From the NCBI GenBank assembly GCA_963924555.1, contig OZ004581.1:1364001-1428000 (forward strand): a stretch of 64,000 nt of DNA, in the 5' to 3' direction. This stretch comes from Crambe crambe (taxonomy: Eukaryota; Porifera; Demospongiae; Poecilosclerida; Crambeidae). The translations under genes were made by a program, and so were the position numbers. Numbering within the stretch: position 1 is the stretch's first letter; each line of letters begins with the position of its first letter. This document shows positions 1-11,878 of this stretch, in pieces. The notes under the pieces were generated by a model that saw only the letters and a program-made list of their open reading frames with translations, made no database searches and was not told the origin of the DNA.

Positions 1-226
1 TTTTGATGTCAGCGTACAGAGCTTGCTGAGCTATAGTTCCTTTTGGTGGAATGGAATGACAGATGATAACAAAATACGGTTACAACTAGCACTGAATGTC
101 AAGGAATTCAAATATAGAAGGCCATGGGCCTGGGCTCATAATGCTTAATGTTTTTAATACACTCCCAATTGCTACATTACATCAGTCCATGGAAAGCTTA
201 TGTCTACCTGGATAAACTATGTCTAC

Positions 227-1779
227 CTGGATATCTTTCTTGGATGTATGTGCAAGCTGCTTGTTGTTTTCAGCCTCAGTTTGCCTGGTCTTGTGGGCCT
301 CCATGTTGAGAGTGATGGCCAAGTCCGCCAGCTCCTTCTTCATTCGAAATTGCTCCTCCTGAAATGAATAGTGGTGAGAAAAACAAACCATGAATTTCCA
401 CTGAGTGGCACATTACTAATGATATATCCTACCTCCTTGGCTCTGATTTTGTCCTGGAAATCCTTGCTCAGTTTCTCCACCTCACCTCGCTTCTGTTCCA
501 GAGACTCAAGTAGACTACGATAGTGCCAACTCAGCTCATTTCTGTCAACATAAACAGTTTATACACAGTGAGAGTCCTATGAGTCCTAAGCAGATAATTT
601 TAATATTAAAGTAAAGCTTACAATATTAAAGTAGTTTACATACAATAAAGTATGCAAAATTACTATTCAGGTAAAAATACTGGAACTTTGCACTGAGGTG
701 TTAGCATGAGAAAGCTAGAGGCTACGCTTTTGCTGGGACCCTTTTGCTGATGAGGGGAGAAAGAAGCTTTAGTGATCATCATTGATGTATCAGGACAGAC
801 TTGTCAAACATACTAGAGTCATGATTGCAGTCGCTGCCAGACTATACATTATAACAACATCATGCTTTTCCATGCTGCTTTCCATTGTTATGATCACAGG
901 AAAGTTGCACTGATCATATCTGTTCACTATGGCCTATGTACGTATTTCGACCCAAGCCTAGCTGGACTGCAGACATAATCCAGCTACGTAGATTTTGCGG
1001 GCCATAGGGCCTGGTTTGATATAATGCTACAGTCATAATAGGGGCCATCCCTACATTTGAGCTCCATGTATCAGAACTATCTCCACACAGTCACAAAATT
1101 ATGACTAATTGACATACTCTGTTTTGATTTCTTTGTCAACTGGTTGAGTTTTTGCCTCCCTACTAGTGAGGCCTTTGTCTTGTTCTTGACCTCATCCTTG
1201 TGGTGATGGAGGTCTTGTTGTCGGTACTGCTCCAGTGCTTGCTCCTTCCAATGGAGAAGACGGTCCTCTTCGGACTGCTGCTGGGAAATTTCTGCAGGAT
1301 GGATTGAGGAGGAGAAGGAGAGGAACCAGGAGAGGGGAGAAAGGATGTGGAGGGGGGAGGGGGAGGGGACCAGAGAGAGAGTATAAGAGGGAGGGGAGGG
1401 TGAGGAGGCAGGGACGAGAGAGAGGGAAGAAAGGAAGGGGATGAGAGAAAGAGGGAGGGGAGGAGAGAGAAAGGAGGGGACGAGAGAGAGGAGGGAAAAG
1501 GGGGGAGGAAGGGGAGGGGACAAGAGAAAGGGATAAAAGGGAGGGGAGGAGAGGAGGGAGGAGGGGACGACAGAGAGGATAATAGGGAAAAGGGGAGGGG
1601 GAGTAGAGAAAAGGGAAAGATGATTAGATAAATGGTCACATGATAAAGGGAGGGAGGGATCTACTCTTACTTGATTCATATTGCTTTATGGATCCTTGCA
1701 CTTGTTTCTTCTGTTTGATGAAGTCCATCTCAGCTCTCTTCAGATCTCTCTCCTCCTGTCAATGCTGCCACATGTAATC
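227..1779 (-). pseudogene. Coiled-coil protein gene, copy 1, broken by an in-frame stop
   Basis: Four exons can be read on the minus strand: 1671-1779, 1118-1291, 433-541 and 227-358. Each has a plausible AG acceptor and GT donor, and the joins I checked keep frame. The protein is rich in Glu, Lys, Gln and Arg with heptad character; readable pieces include RDLKRAEMDFIKQKK, LHWKEQALEQYRQQD and MKKELADLAITLNMEAHKTR. This suggests a long alpha-helical coiled coil. I do not recognise the family; cytoskeletal or ciliary coiled-coil proteins look similar, but that is only an impression. The first exon has TGA after WQH (about 1759-1761), where the copy near 14.8 kb has CGA (Arg). The intron between the first two exons holds a long purine tract. 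The gene may run off the left edge. Confidence 0.6.
1310..1622. repeat. GA-rich purine tract inside the coiled-coil intron
   Basis: About 300 bp of nearly pure A/G on the plus strand, made of irregular GGGAGGGG and GAGAGAGG blocks. It lies in the intron between two exons of the minus-strand coiled-coil gene, so it is a pyrimidine run in the transcript. A matching tract sits at 14.36-14.66 kb in the second copy. The long Pro/Ser/Leu open frames across it come from low complexity and are not genes. Confidence 0.85.
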
Positions 1780-2500
1780 CTGTACAAGAAACACATTATT
1801 ACTGAAAGCCTGTCTAATCAGACCACCCTATAATAAGAGGGCAACTTTGCCATGCCTACTTCAGCTATTTCGACTTCCCTAAAGAGACCACCTCTCTATT
1901 ACTCAGTTCCTTTCCAGTATAAAAATGTTCATGATCAGTTTTCTTTTTACAAGAGATTAACATGATATTCATAACAACCTCTATTGCTTTGAGCCTTTGT
2001 GAACTTTCGTCCAGACTTTTCTGAGCATGTTTGCGGATAGTGTTAGCAGAAGGTGGCCAAGGAGGATTGGTTCCTTGCTTTGGGGGGGCCAGGGATTCTT
2101 GGGAGTTCGGATGTCTCTGGAACCATATTAGGCAAGTTGCCATATTCATGCGCCCTAGAGAAAAAATAGAGCAGGGGGGAAGTATTAAGGGTGTTGGCAC
2201 GTCCATTCCATGTATGGTTGTCTGTGAAACTCCACAGAACTTAGACAAAAAAACAACAACAAACAAACAAAAACAAAAACAAAAAAAACCACCACTCTTA
2301 AGAGAACATTGCATTATGAAATCTTAAAAAATAACTACATCCTGTTGATTGGTTTGAGCAGGCAACAAGATACTGGAGATGTGCAAAGAGGTCTCAGTTC
2401 AACACTATCTACACTGCCTACCGCTTTAATGTACTCTGGTTTTAACTATTTCACTTACTTGAGAAAGTCTGCATAAGCAGTGTCCGGTATCAAAGAAAGA
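1780..2500. other. No gene recognised
   Basis: Apart from a short AAAC-rich run near 2250-2288 I see no domain, splice-consistent exon or terminal repeat here. Confidence 0.5.
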
Positions 2501-2654
2501 AGGCTGTAGTGAGCTTGGAACTTCTTACATGTAACGTTGAGCAGCCTGAGGTGCTGCCATTTTTGTTGGCTGTGGGTTACCGTGGTGACAGCTCCTGGCC
2601 ATCCGGTCGATCTGCTCTCCTAGCTCCGCCCCCAAGTGGCAACACCCGGTTTGT

Positions 2655-2806
2655 TATTTCCTCGCAGGTTATTTCCTCATATTGCCAGATTCCCGCCGGT
2701 CGCGCGCGTCAAGCAGACTTTGTGTCTCGCAGGGTATTTCCCCGCAGGTTATTTCCCCATATTGCCAGATTCCCGCCGGTCGCGCGCGTCAAGCAGACTT
2801 TTGTGT
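2655..2806. repeat. Tandem duplication, unit about 90-100 bp, GC-rich
   Basis: Two adjacent copies of a unit containing TTATTTCC, ATATTGCCAGATTCCCGCC and CGCGCGCGTCAAGCAGACTT, at about 2660-2720 and 2740-2800. It is the most CpG-rich sequence in the left end of the window and lies just upstream of a small plus-strand ORF, so it could be promoter-derived. Confidence 0.7.
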
Positions 2807-2889
2807 GAACGTTAATACTGATTCTGAAGCAGTTAGCTAGGGATAAATAATTCTGCGTGCTTTAAAATTATTGCTTCCAAAAGTTAAGT

Positions 2890-3096
2890 ATGGCTGAATG
2901 TTCGCAGAAGTCTACGCCGGATTTGTTCGTTGCAAGCTCTAAAGTCTATGTGAGAGATCCCGATACATCCATGCACGGATGCGAGAACAAAACCGACCCC
3001 AAAGAAGAGGACGAGTACGCAGTTGCAGTGCAGGAATCTGACCCGACAGTTCCACTGCGGAAGGACAGGAGTGAAATGGCTGCATTAAAACATTAA
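2890..3096 (+). CDS. Small acidic ORF of unknown function
   Basis: A 68-codon frame starting MAECSQKSTPDLF and ending in EMAALKH, with an Asp/Glu-rich middle (KTDPKEEDEYAV). No signal peptide, membrane segment or known domain is visible. It sits about 90 bp downstream of a CpG-rich tandem duplication that could act as a promoter. No second exon was found and nothing similar was seen elsewhere in the window. It may be a first coding exon, a captured fragment or chance. Confidence 0.25.
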   Translation: MAECSQKSTPDLFVASSKVYVRDPDTSMHGCENKTDPKEEDEYAVAVQESDPTVPLRKDRSEMAALKH

Positions 3097-3219
3097 AACT
3101 GGCTTTACAAAATCAATTTTCCAAGAATGCCAATTTTAATAGCTAATGTTTTTATCATGCAGTTTTTATCACTGTGCTCACCTAGCTAACTTACATAATA
3201 ACTTATGGTATACCATACT

Positions 3220-3544
3220 CAGTGGAGTAGGAATAGGGGGGGCAGGGGGGGCCACTGCCCCCCCAATACTATAGATGGAGGGGCATTGCCCCCCCAATAA
3301 TATGAACAGCTAACTTGAGTATATTGAAAGTAAAGACCATGCAAACACCAAGCAATTACATGCATGAATGCTGTCATTGCAGCGTGATGTCAGCAATTTC
3401 ACTGCTGCTTGCTAACTGTTATCTAATGCATATGCTCAATGTAATGACGGAAGGATTGATTACTTTGGATATTAGTTGCTATTACTGTAATTAACTTACT
3501 ATTGTTCCTGCCCCCCCAATAAATTTCCTATTCCTACTCTACTG
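3220..3544. mobile_element. Short non-autonomous inverted-repeat element (MITE)
   Basis: Starts CAGTGGAGTAGGAATAG and ends with the inverse of CAGTAGAGTAGGAATAG, giving about 17-bp terminal inverted repeats with one mismatch. The interior has runs of seven C or G residues and no coding capacity. The CAG start recalls hAT elements, but no clear 8-bp target duplication was found. Confidence 0.6.
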
Positions 3545-3574
3545 ATACTTGTTCTTATATGAATGTAGAAGACT

Positions 3575-3737
3575 GTTCTTTAGTCTCTGCCTTCTGTGAT
3601 GAAATAGAGTGTGTTCACCACCAAGGAATTGGAGAAGACTTTCACAGGCTGTGAGGTCAAGCTATATGCACCAGTCGAAGAGACAGGCACTCTTCAGTCC
3701 CTCACTGCAGAAAGAGCATTGCACAAGATAGCTGAAA
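3575..3737 (+). pseudogene. EF-hand gene copy C, exon 19 relic, inverted
   Basis: Closely matches the exon at 33858-34059 but reads on the plus strand, opposite to the other copy C relics. It has lost 2 bp near the codons for DEIE, which shifts the frame, and lacks the stretch between the SLT and AERALHK codons. An AAG/GTAGCT donor remains at the end. Confidence 0.7.
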
Positions 3738-3959
3738 AGGTAGCTAGAGTAGTTGCATACATGTAGCAAATAACTGGAGAGATGACGTGCAAATATCACT
3801 GTATAGCTATATAGCCAGTGAGCTTGTAGGAATAGTAACGATTACGACTATTGAGTTATTGGCACTCTCATAATGACATCCTTGCACACTACATAATGTC
3901 AGTGATAACTCGTATGTAAATGCAACATGTTATGTTCATTAAACATGTTATATTCATGT

Positions 3960-4565
3960 TATGCTATGTTCATTTCCCTATGGTGGAAGCTGCTGAAATG
4001 AGGATCAGGTTGAAAGCTTAGCCTCATCCCCAGGCACTAAAGCTGTGCTTCTTCCATGCGAACATGGGACAGCCCGAGGCTATATTCATTTCCCTCCGCC
4101 CAGGATGGTGGAAGCTGCTGAAATGAAGATCAGGTCAAAAGCTGTCCATCACATGCTTCTTCTCTGCCTGGTTGATGAGAGTGTATGTGACCTTCTGTTT
4201 GAAGGGCCACAGAAGGAGATCGTCTATTGGTCCTCACATAACGACAAAGAAGAAGCTCATGTGAGCCAAGACCGTCACCATTTAGATAAATTCTCGCACA
4301 CTATAATATCAGTTACAACTCGTATGCAATCCTCTTTAATGAACATGGGACAGCCTGAGGCTATGTTCATTTCCCTCCGTCCAGGACGGTGAAATGAAGA
4401 TCAGGTCGAAAGCTGTCCTTCTCTGCCTGGTTGATGAGAGTGAGTGTGATCTTCTGTTTGAAAGGCCACAGAAGGAGATCACCTATTAGTCCTCTCATAA
4501 TGACAAAGAAGAAGCTCTCGTTCCAAGACTGTCACCATTTAGATAAATCCTTGCACACATTTTGT
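3960..4565. repeat. Diverged tandem repeat, unit about 270 bp
   Basis: Two near-complete units (about 4055-4315 and 4335-4560) plus a partial one at 3960-4020. Each contains GAACATGGGACAGCC, a TTCATTTCCCTCCG block, GAAGATCAGGTC and CTTCTGTTTGAAGG. The frames are interrupted and differ between units, so I do not call a gene. Confidence 0.7.
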
Positions 4566-5070
4566 ACGCGTGTCTCCCAGTATAAAAGGGGGTGGAGTGG
4601 TCACACCTTCCATAGCCCCCTCTTTGTGTTCAATTCATCAATTTTCCATACAAGAACTCCATCGTAAGTGGCTCTCTCCAGCAACTGGATATGGTCAACA
4701 CTTATCCCTCAACCAGGCATAAACTTCCAAATCTTGTAGTTACAACTGAGAGTATTTGTTTGGAAAAGCATGGTAAGGAGATGTTTTTTTCTTTCCTTAC
4801 GTACTCGTGTGTAAATGTTGATGGTTGTCCTACTTTAACCAATTGGGAGTGTATTGTGTATTTTCTTAGACATGTAAACAAAGATTGATCCCATTTCCAA
4901 TATCCAGTTATAATGTCAGTATATATATACAAGTGAGTGCAAAAAATTTCTTCTAAATAAAAAGGTTAAGTAGGGATAGCTTAAAATCTAGCTGGGATAT
5001 ATAATGTACTGCAGCCTGGTATGAAAACAATCCCTACATTTACATCCACTACCTATAGCTAGCTATGGCA

Positions 5071-5165
5071 GTTATATCCCTTGTTGTCCATGAAACGGAC
5101 TTCTATGAGAGCTATTTCCCATTCTGTGGCCAAACACTGCTTATACTCACATAACCAATGTGATG
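5071..5165 (-). pseudogene. EF-hand gene copy C, exon 16 relic
   Basis: Matches the part of exon 36074-36290 that encodes EREIALIEVRFMDNKG. The segment encoding TPHQYRQCLLSLGL is mostly deleted and the exon is not usable. Confidence 0.7.
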
Positions 5166-5993
5166 CCTGCATGAATACAGAGATAAAAATAAACATGTAT
5201 CACTAAAGATGCAGTATAATAATGTTCAGTATAATAATGTTTAATAGGAACAAGTCGTATTTTTTTAGCACATGCCAAGTTCGGCAACAAAAAAATAACA
5301 CTTGGTGAAAGTGAAACTGAAAATAAGTTGGGCTAACTCAATATCTGCATCTCAGATTTTTTTCCCAACTTACGTAGCTAGTTAATATCCCTAGGCCTGT
5401 CAACAAATGCATTACACTTAGCTATGTATGTGCATGCTTACAAAATCTACATAAGATGTCAATGATCCCAAGAAATATGAAGACTCCAGGTATATGCAAT
5501 AGCTATGGATAGCTAGCTGATTAGTGTCATTATAGAGAGACATACCACATTAAACACTAGCTACATAGTTATACAAAACAAGAATCTAATGTCATATTTC
5601 ATATCTCAACATAGCGCTGACACGTACAGCATGAAGCATGTAGCTCTGTAGCTAGACAATGCTTGATTGCACTGATGCATGGGGCATGTTGACAATAATT
5701 ACAAGCTACATACTGTAGCTACAATGATTTAATTTGTTTATTGCAGAAGCTGAAGTGGAGATTATCAAAATGAATGAGCCAAGCAGAAATATATACTATA
5801 AAGTACATGAAAATGAAATTAATTTCTCCCATTAATAGGCCTTTTTTCACTAAGCCTCCAAAGGACACTTTAAAAGGCTGCCACTGCTTACTACAGGGAG
5901 TCTCAGGAATAGTCACTGCCTACAAGAACTTGGCAGCCAAGGTAGCCATGGTAACCAGCTTAGTGAAAAAGGCCTATTATATCATATACCCAC

Positions 5994-6177
5994 CTGTCAA
6001 AATCCTGAAAGATAGGTAGAGCAAGGATCCTTCTCTGTTGTACTCTTTCCTTGAACCGATAAGGACGCTGACCAGACACTTCTGGTCGTTCATAGACATC
6101 TCTGTGAAGTCCACAGCACCAGCACGCAGGGCAGGGAGGGGCACAGGTTCTGGACTACTCACAGCAGAGACACAAAC
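5994..6177 (-). pseudogene. EF-hand gene copy C, exon 15 relic
   Basis: Near-identical to the intact exon at 36630-36813, including the part encoding VPLPALRAGAVDFTEMSMND. One T is missing in the codons for VLYRF, so the frame shifts halfway through. The donor next to GACAG is still present. Confidence 0.8.
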
Positions 6178-6837
6178 TGCATTAGAAACAATAGATGGAG
6201 ATATTGTGTGTGTAAAAGGGCCAGAGTGATGAGAACATTATAGGAGGCATTTTGTGGAAAACCAGAGGGCACATGCTGTACTGGACGATGTACACAACTT
6301 ATGCATACAATCACCTAGACCAAAGCATTTTCCGTGGTATCCTGTTCTATTACTTGCCTCTTGTTGGACAACTGATTAGTGGATTGCATGCTCTTCTCTC
6401 CCTACTTCTGTCTGTGCACAATGCAGTGTTAGACAAACTAGAGATGTGCTCCAGATCCTGCAAGAAATCACACACAGGTTCAATGTATCCCCTGATGTGC
6501 TGCAGCCTTGACTGGAGCAGATTTGTATGATTAGATGTAATTGTCCAATTAGGAAGGGACTGATTATACTGGGAATTAAGAAGTGCGCTAGGGGAATGGG
6601 TGCTCGACTGCTCGCATACAGAGGTTTGCACAGTTCTTGCACCAGAAATATTAAACCACCATGCACATGCTCAGTAAGTTGCAGCATAATCCTCAACCTG
6701 GGTGCAGATAAATCAACTCTTGCACCGGAAATATTAAAGCGCCATGCACATGCTCAGTAAGTAACAACAAGTTTGGCAGTACTGCGCATGCGGCGCGGAT
6801 GCAAACCATAAAAGTTGGTGAATGACTCGAAGAAAGA

Positions 6838-7210
6838 ATGTCGTACCAAGCAACAGTGGAGGAGAGATTCATGCACTCAATCCAAGAGCGAGGGTCTCAA
6901 GGCGGACAAGCGGCGGTAGTCCAGTCGCCAAGCTACCAGCCAACTCCAGCTACTAGCAAGCTCGTATTTGTTGCAAATTTTCCTTCGAACTTTTTACAAA
7001 GAGAATGCCAGAGAAGTAGCAAGATTTCCCAAAGAGAAAGCTGCCAGCCAACTCCAGCTACTAGCTTTCGAACTTTTTGCAAAGAGCATGGGTGCATCGA
7101 GAAGAGCTGGTAACTGGGCGATCGAGTTTACTCTCCGAAATTGCAGCAGCAGTTGAAAGATTGGAGCGGACAGGATAGAAGAAAATCCAGATGCTCCCTT
7201 TCTCATCATT
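6838..7210 (+). pseudogene. Diverged copy of the intron-14 antisense ORF (copy C)
   Basis: Begins ATGTCGTACCAAGC and encodes EERFMHSIQERGS and CQPTPATS, matching the ORF at 38651-39229. Frames shift part way, so it is not continuous. It lies between the exon 14 and exon 15 relics, exactly as the parent lies in intron 14, so it was copied with the locus rather than by independent transposition. Confidence 0.6.
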
Positions 7211-8107
7211 TAATTTTATCACAACTATTTACCATCCATGACTCTGTAGTCTCAGACCAGATTCTAGAATCTTGTTCACTAGTCCACCCACGTGTTAAAT
7301 TTTTTTGGTTCTGGTACATTCTGAGTGAGTGGGATAAGCTGCCTAGAGTGAAATCTGAGACGAGATCAGATATTTTAGGTAGGAGATGATATTTTTGGTC
7401 TGTACACAGGTCTGTAACAGGTCCGCATTTTTGGACTGTATCAGACCTGCTGTAGGGTTTACAAATTTTCGTTCTGTTACATACCTGTTACTGACTGCTT
7501 ACAAGCTGTAGATTTCTTGCTGTGTAAGGGATATGGAACCTGGAACCCTCAGCAACCAAGCATAGTAGCTAGCCTTAAAACTTATTACTTCTACTAGGGT
7601 GTTGATGTTATTACTGAGATCAAGACAGTTAAGGTTTACAAACTGCATTACTAGAGTGTACGATTATTACTAGAGAAATGCAGTGCATTGTGGGGGAAGC
7701 CCAATGATCCAAATCAATGTAGTTAGATGTTAGTTGTGCATGTTGGATTGCTTCAATTTGATATGTGCATAGAAAGCTCAGGACTGATGCTAGGTTCCAT
7801 GAGAAGAAAATTATGTGCTCTGGGTATAATTCATATTTTTTTACTGATTCTATTTGTGGTACATGTATGTATTGTTTTGAATTATGTAGTAAAAGTTTGT
7901 GCATGTGCAATGTAATGTGATGTAATGGTACCAGATGATCGTCGCAGAGAAAAATAGAACATACGAAACATATAGTAGAAATCTCTCAGCCGACTCGCTA
8001 GTGTGGGCTCGCTTAGGTTCACCCAATTACTGAGATCAATTTACATTTGAGAAGTGAAACCATACAAAAACAGGACTGACAATAGCAAGATGCAACAGAC
8101 TACCTAA

Positions 8108-8232
8108 CTGGATCTTCCATTTCCCCACAAATTTCTTCCAGAGGACATGTCCCTTTAGCTTGGGGTCTTGAAACTGCTTGCAAAGAGCTTGGAACTCACT
8201 ATCGTCAGGTCAGGCTTCCCAATTGAACTACC
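8108..8232 (-). pseudogene. EF-hand gene copy C, exon 14 relic
   Basis: Matches the intact exon at 39669-39798 (encoding KPDLTDSEFQALCKQF). It has two single-base deletions, one near the acceptor side and one in the GGGG run before the donor. The donor has changed from CAG/GTAGGT to CAGTTAGG. It cannot be spliced in frame. Confidence 0.8.
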
Positions 8233-8250
8233 TTGCAGTTGCATACATGT

Positions 8251-8542
8251 AAAGAACACACTGAGCATAACTGGTGATTGACACTTTGTAGTGATAGAGA
8301 AGATTATTGTGGGCCACAAAACACAGTCACTACTTGGTACTGTAGATGTTACTATGGACCATTGAACAATACATTAGCCATCAAAATTGAATTATTAAGA
8401 ACACACTGAGCATAACTGGTGATTGACACTTTGTAGTGATAGAGAAGATTATTGTGGGCCACAAAACACAGTCACTACTTGGTACTGTAGATGTTGCTAT
8501 GGACCATTGAACAATACATTAGCCATCAAAATTGAATTATTA
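8251..8542. repeat. Perfect-looking tandem duplication, about 146 bp x 2
   Basis: Two adjacent units, each starting AAGAACACACTGAGCATAAC and ending near AATTGAATTATTA, differ at about one base. They lie in the remnant intron between the exon 13 and exon 14 relics. No coding content. Confidence 0.85.
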
Positions 8543-8612
8543 AATGCTCTAGGCACATGGTGTATGTTGTAAAATTTGCACATGTAATGTGATGTGATGT
8601 TATCAGAGATAC

Positions 8613-8770
8613 CTGTCTGAATCTAGCAGCAGTTACAGAGCAGCACGTAGGGGATCAGCATCCTGGAAATGATCGGAAACCCTGATCCGGTTGCATTGGA
8701 CATGTTCCCTCAGACGGGAGATCAGGAGCTCCACTTTCTTAGGGGGGAGGGGCTGTCCATCTGCATTGTT
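8613..8770 (-). pseudogene. EF-hand gene copy C, exon 13 relic
   Basis: Matches the intact exon at 47238-47409 (encoding VELLISRLREHIQCNRIRIS). A deletion in the codons for LRSGSVT shifts the frame before the donor. The acceptor-proximal part has also diverged. Confidence 0.8.
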
Positions 8771-9614
8771 ACCGTATTGAGGGATATCATCCAAAAACTC
8801 AGCAAGCTATATGCATGACTCATTAGCCCCATTTACATGAGGGCATGAGGGTTTTTTCTACCCAGATTATTGCACCCCATTGACATGCAGTGCCAATTCA
8901 CTTTACAAGAGAGGGTGTGTGGATAGAACTAAAATCAGGATTGAATCCGCCCTGCAGGTACATAATGTGTACGCTCCAAAAGCTTGATTGTTTTTCTTAG
9001 TGGTCAGTGGATGTACCAGATGAAGTGGTCAGTGGTAGCTAAGTGGTCAGTGTAAAGCTATAAGTGGTCAGTGGTAAGTAGATAGGCACTAGGTTGGTAA
9101 GTTTCAATGACTCATTTTACAAATGCAAGTGGCACTGTCCCTTGAACAAACTGGAAGTCATTCAACCTGACTACTTCAATGATATCTGGGAAGAAAGTGG
9201 TCAGTTTTACTCCCTCACTTCCCCCTTCCCTCGCTCCCCCTTCCCTTAATCTAGGATGCTACTCTCTACCTCCTACATAAACAGCTGGAACCACCAATTA
9301 CATGACTGTCACTGACTGCAACATCTAGCTAAACTAGTCTAGCTATCTATAGAAAGTTTTTGTAGCAAACATCAAGTGAGTGTTGCAACAAAGTTTTGTA
9401 CATGCCTTTTACAAGCAAATATCAAACTTCCTTGCTACAAATGGACAAATGCTTCCTCTGATTTTTTGGTATTTAGACAACCCCTATTGGTCCAAGCTTG
9501 TACAATATGAGTCAACTTCTTTTCATAGCTACATGTACTCCTAAGCAAACCTTACACAACTTTGCACTCTACCTGTTTTTACTTAGCGAGAGTCTATCGT
9601 GACATTTTACTCAC

Positions 9615-9706
9615 AGTTTGTCCAGTGTAGTCCTCATCAATGATCTGAATGAAGGCCGTATTCTCTCAAATTGGGTACGTGTAACTCCATGAGTGAAACC
9701 CTTAAT
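9615..9706 (-). pseudogene. EF-hand gene copy C, exons 11 and 12 fused by deletion
   Basis: The first half matches exon 52461-52550 (GVTRTQFER) and then jumps within GAGAAT to the middle of exon 52234-52358 (AFIQIIDE). The 3' part of exon 11, the intron and the 5' part of exon 12 are gone. The exon 12 end has also lost about 33 bp before its GTGAGT donor. The join is out of frame. Confidence 0.8.
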
Positions 9707-10220
9707 CTGCAAATGAAATTAGAATATTCAATATTGTTTACCAGACATCTGGTGTGGGAGTGTATTGGGACAACAGCACTTCTGTTTTTACAGTGTTGGT
9801 ATTTCAGAAAATTTTGAAGGCTGTTGGAGTCTGCTTCATGGACCTTTTGTATTTTCTGGATAGATCCACCCTTCAGGTTTCTAAAATCCCCTACTGTATA
9901 TTCTATAAAATTCCTTTAAAGAAAGCAGTAAAATTTATCATCAAGTCTTAGATATCACTTGTACCCGTACTACAGAGGTTGTTTCGCTCTATAACAAAAT
10001 GGCCATGTCAGAAGAGGATCAAATTCACCTTTCATCAGCACAAAGAGAGGTGAGTTTTATACCCATTTCATCACCATAATTCTAGGTACACCTTGCATAT
10101 AATTTGACAAGTGTTCGGAGTTCTAGGGTAAAGGGTAGGGCACGACTGGTGATCATAATACAAACTACTTGCGAAATGGTTAGTATGTACACCATTTACT
10201 CAAATACCAATTATACTGAC

Positions 10221-10348
10221 CCTGTGACTATCATAGTCCCTGAAATGATCATACAGGAGGATCCTACGGGTCTTGACCTCATTCTTCAGACGATGGAGTA
10301 TCTCTATAACCCTTTCTTCCTCTGCAGCAGACCCAAGATGCTTCAGAG
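10221..10348 (-). pseudogene. EF-hand gene copy C, exon 10 relic
   Basis: Matches exon 52909-53031 and is still open (AAEEERVIEILHRLKNEVK), with a two-codon insertion before the donor. It is counted as pseudogenic because exon 9 is deleted upstream and exons 11-15 downstream are broken. Confidence 0.75.
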
Positions 10349-10908
10349 GCTATACATGCATGCAAAAATAATCATACAAGTAATGGGAGGTGCAGAGTTC
10401 AATGTTTATTTTCCCCCGAGTTGGCAAAAGAATGTCAATTAGTAGACCAAGGACTTAAAACGACCATTCTTAAAGCTGAGGGCATCATATCTATACACTC
10501 CACCTACACACCATCCAGCTACGTAGCAAAATACAGCAGCAACCTCTATGACTTATGACCAGGACTCATTTTAGCTCTGTCTTACAGAGAGAAATACTTG
10601 TGGTCAAATAGAGTTTTTAATATGACATAAGCAATAGTCTTAGAATGTCCACCAATAATAATGGCAGGACCTATGTGAACAGTCAAGCATGCTAATTAGG
10701 AACCAGCAGCTATATTTAGACCATTGCAACAATTACCTTCAGTTGGCCATTTTGGCCACCACTTGGCCATTTATACTTAGTTATAGTAACTTTAGGCTTG
10801 TACTACATATCAGTGATAGTCAAAGGGATAGTCCCATAAAGTGGGCATGGTAAAATAAATTTCAGCCACTGCTGGGTAATCTCCAGCAATTTTAAAAAGT
10901 CTGCTCAC

Positions 10909-11044
10909 CATTTTCCATGAAGTTACAGAACTCTATGTAATGGACTCTGCCATCAGGTATCTTGTAGTGGTTCATTAGCCTCTGGACTTCCTCTCTGCTC
11001 AACTGAATCACCTTCTCACAGCAAAGCATCAATCCACACACAAA
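10909..11044 (-). pseudogene. EF-hand gene copy C, exon 8 relic, reading frame intact
   Basis: Same length (136 bp) and phase as exon 54005-54140, with a few amino-acid changes (for example RVHYIEFCNFMEN). Acceptor and donor are preserved. It is the highest-coordinate surviving exon of copy C. Downstream, a deletion runs from about TTACCTTCAGT directly into intron sequence, removing exon 9. Confidence 0.75.
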
Positions 11045-11539
11045 CTAGAAGAGAAAATGTCAGTTATGCATGTTTATTATGGTAAGTTAGTTACTTCAAT
11101 AGCTAAAAGTCTATTTGCATTCACCTGGCACCTTGCTGATTTGCTATAACTGCTACAACTTTCTCAATTCTTAACCAAATTTCTGCTGGTATTTGAAATT
11201 GAGAGAGTTATAGCAGTTATAGTAGGTGTCCTTTTACCATTTTTTACTTCACTGTATGCTTCAGTCAGAACAATGCAACTTATGAGGCTAGTTACACTAG
11301 TCCAGCTGGTCCAGGCTGGAACATGCATGTCCTGATCATGTCATGGGGTGGAGTTACAAAAGCAGAAATCATATTATACAGAAACAGTATTCAGGTTTTG
11401 GGGTGTGCACAGGTCCCATATCAGTATTAATACTGTACCCTCATGAATTCCTGTGGTTTTATTTATTCATTGACCTTGGTAATAATTATTGGCAGCTGTA
11501 GAGGGAGTTGCTAGTAGCCTTCTGTTATTGAAGACCATG

Positions 11540-11665
11540 TACCCCCAGGCTTTCTTGTCATTGACATCAACGCTACTGACAGAGATACTCCTATTTTAGG
11601 AGTGGTAGAGATTTGCTTCCACAATAGCTGGGGCACTGTGTGTGTATGGGTCATTCCTACTTTAA
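11540..11665 (+). pseudogene. SRCR-domain-like exon fragment
   Basis: On the plus strand the frame reads LGVVEICFHNSWGTVC, which resembles the start of a scavenger receptor cysteine-rich domain (family pattern G-x-V-E-x-C-x-x-x-x-W-G-T-V-C). No further SRCR sequence or flanking exons were found, so this is a fragment at most. Confidence 0.4.
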
Positions 11666-11878
11666 ACGGGAAGACTACCCATTTACTTCCTCCTCCATTG
11701 CCTGTACTTCTTCCCTTCCCCTTCTCTCACACCTCTTCAGAATCTTCCAACTCTGATACAATAGATGACACAATTTACTAACTTGGAGAGGCTTTGAGAA
11801 AAGAAGTCACAACTGTATATCTACTAATACGTGACAGTTTATAATCACAAAATGAACATTCCAAACTTTCCCGATTAC

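Noticed and set aside
1077..1679. Long Pro/Ser/Leu-rich open frames on the minus strand
   Set aside because: They run through the purine/pyrimidine tract; only the part matching the coiled-coil exon is credible.
3575..3737. Plus-strand gene related to the EF-hand protein
   Set aside because: A single frameshifted exon relic in inverted position, not an expressed gene.
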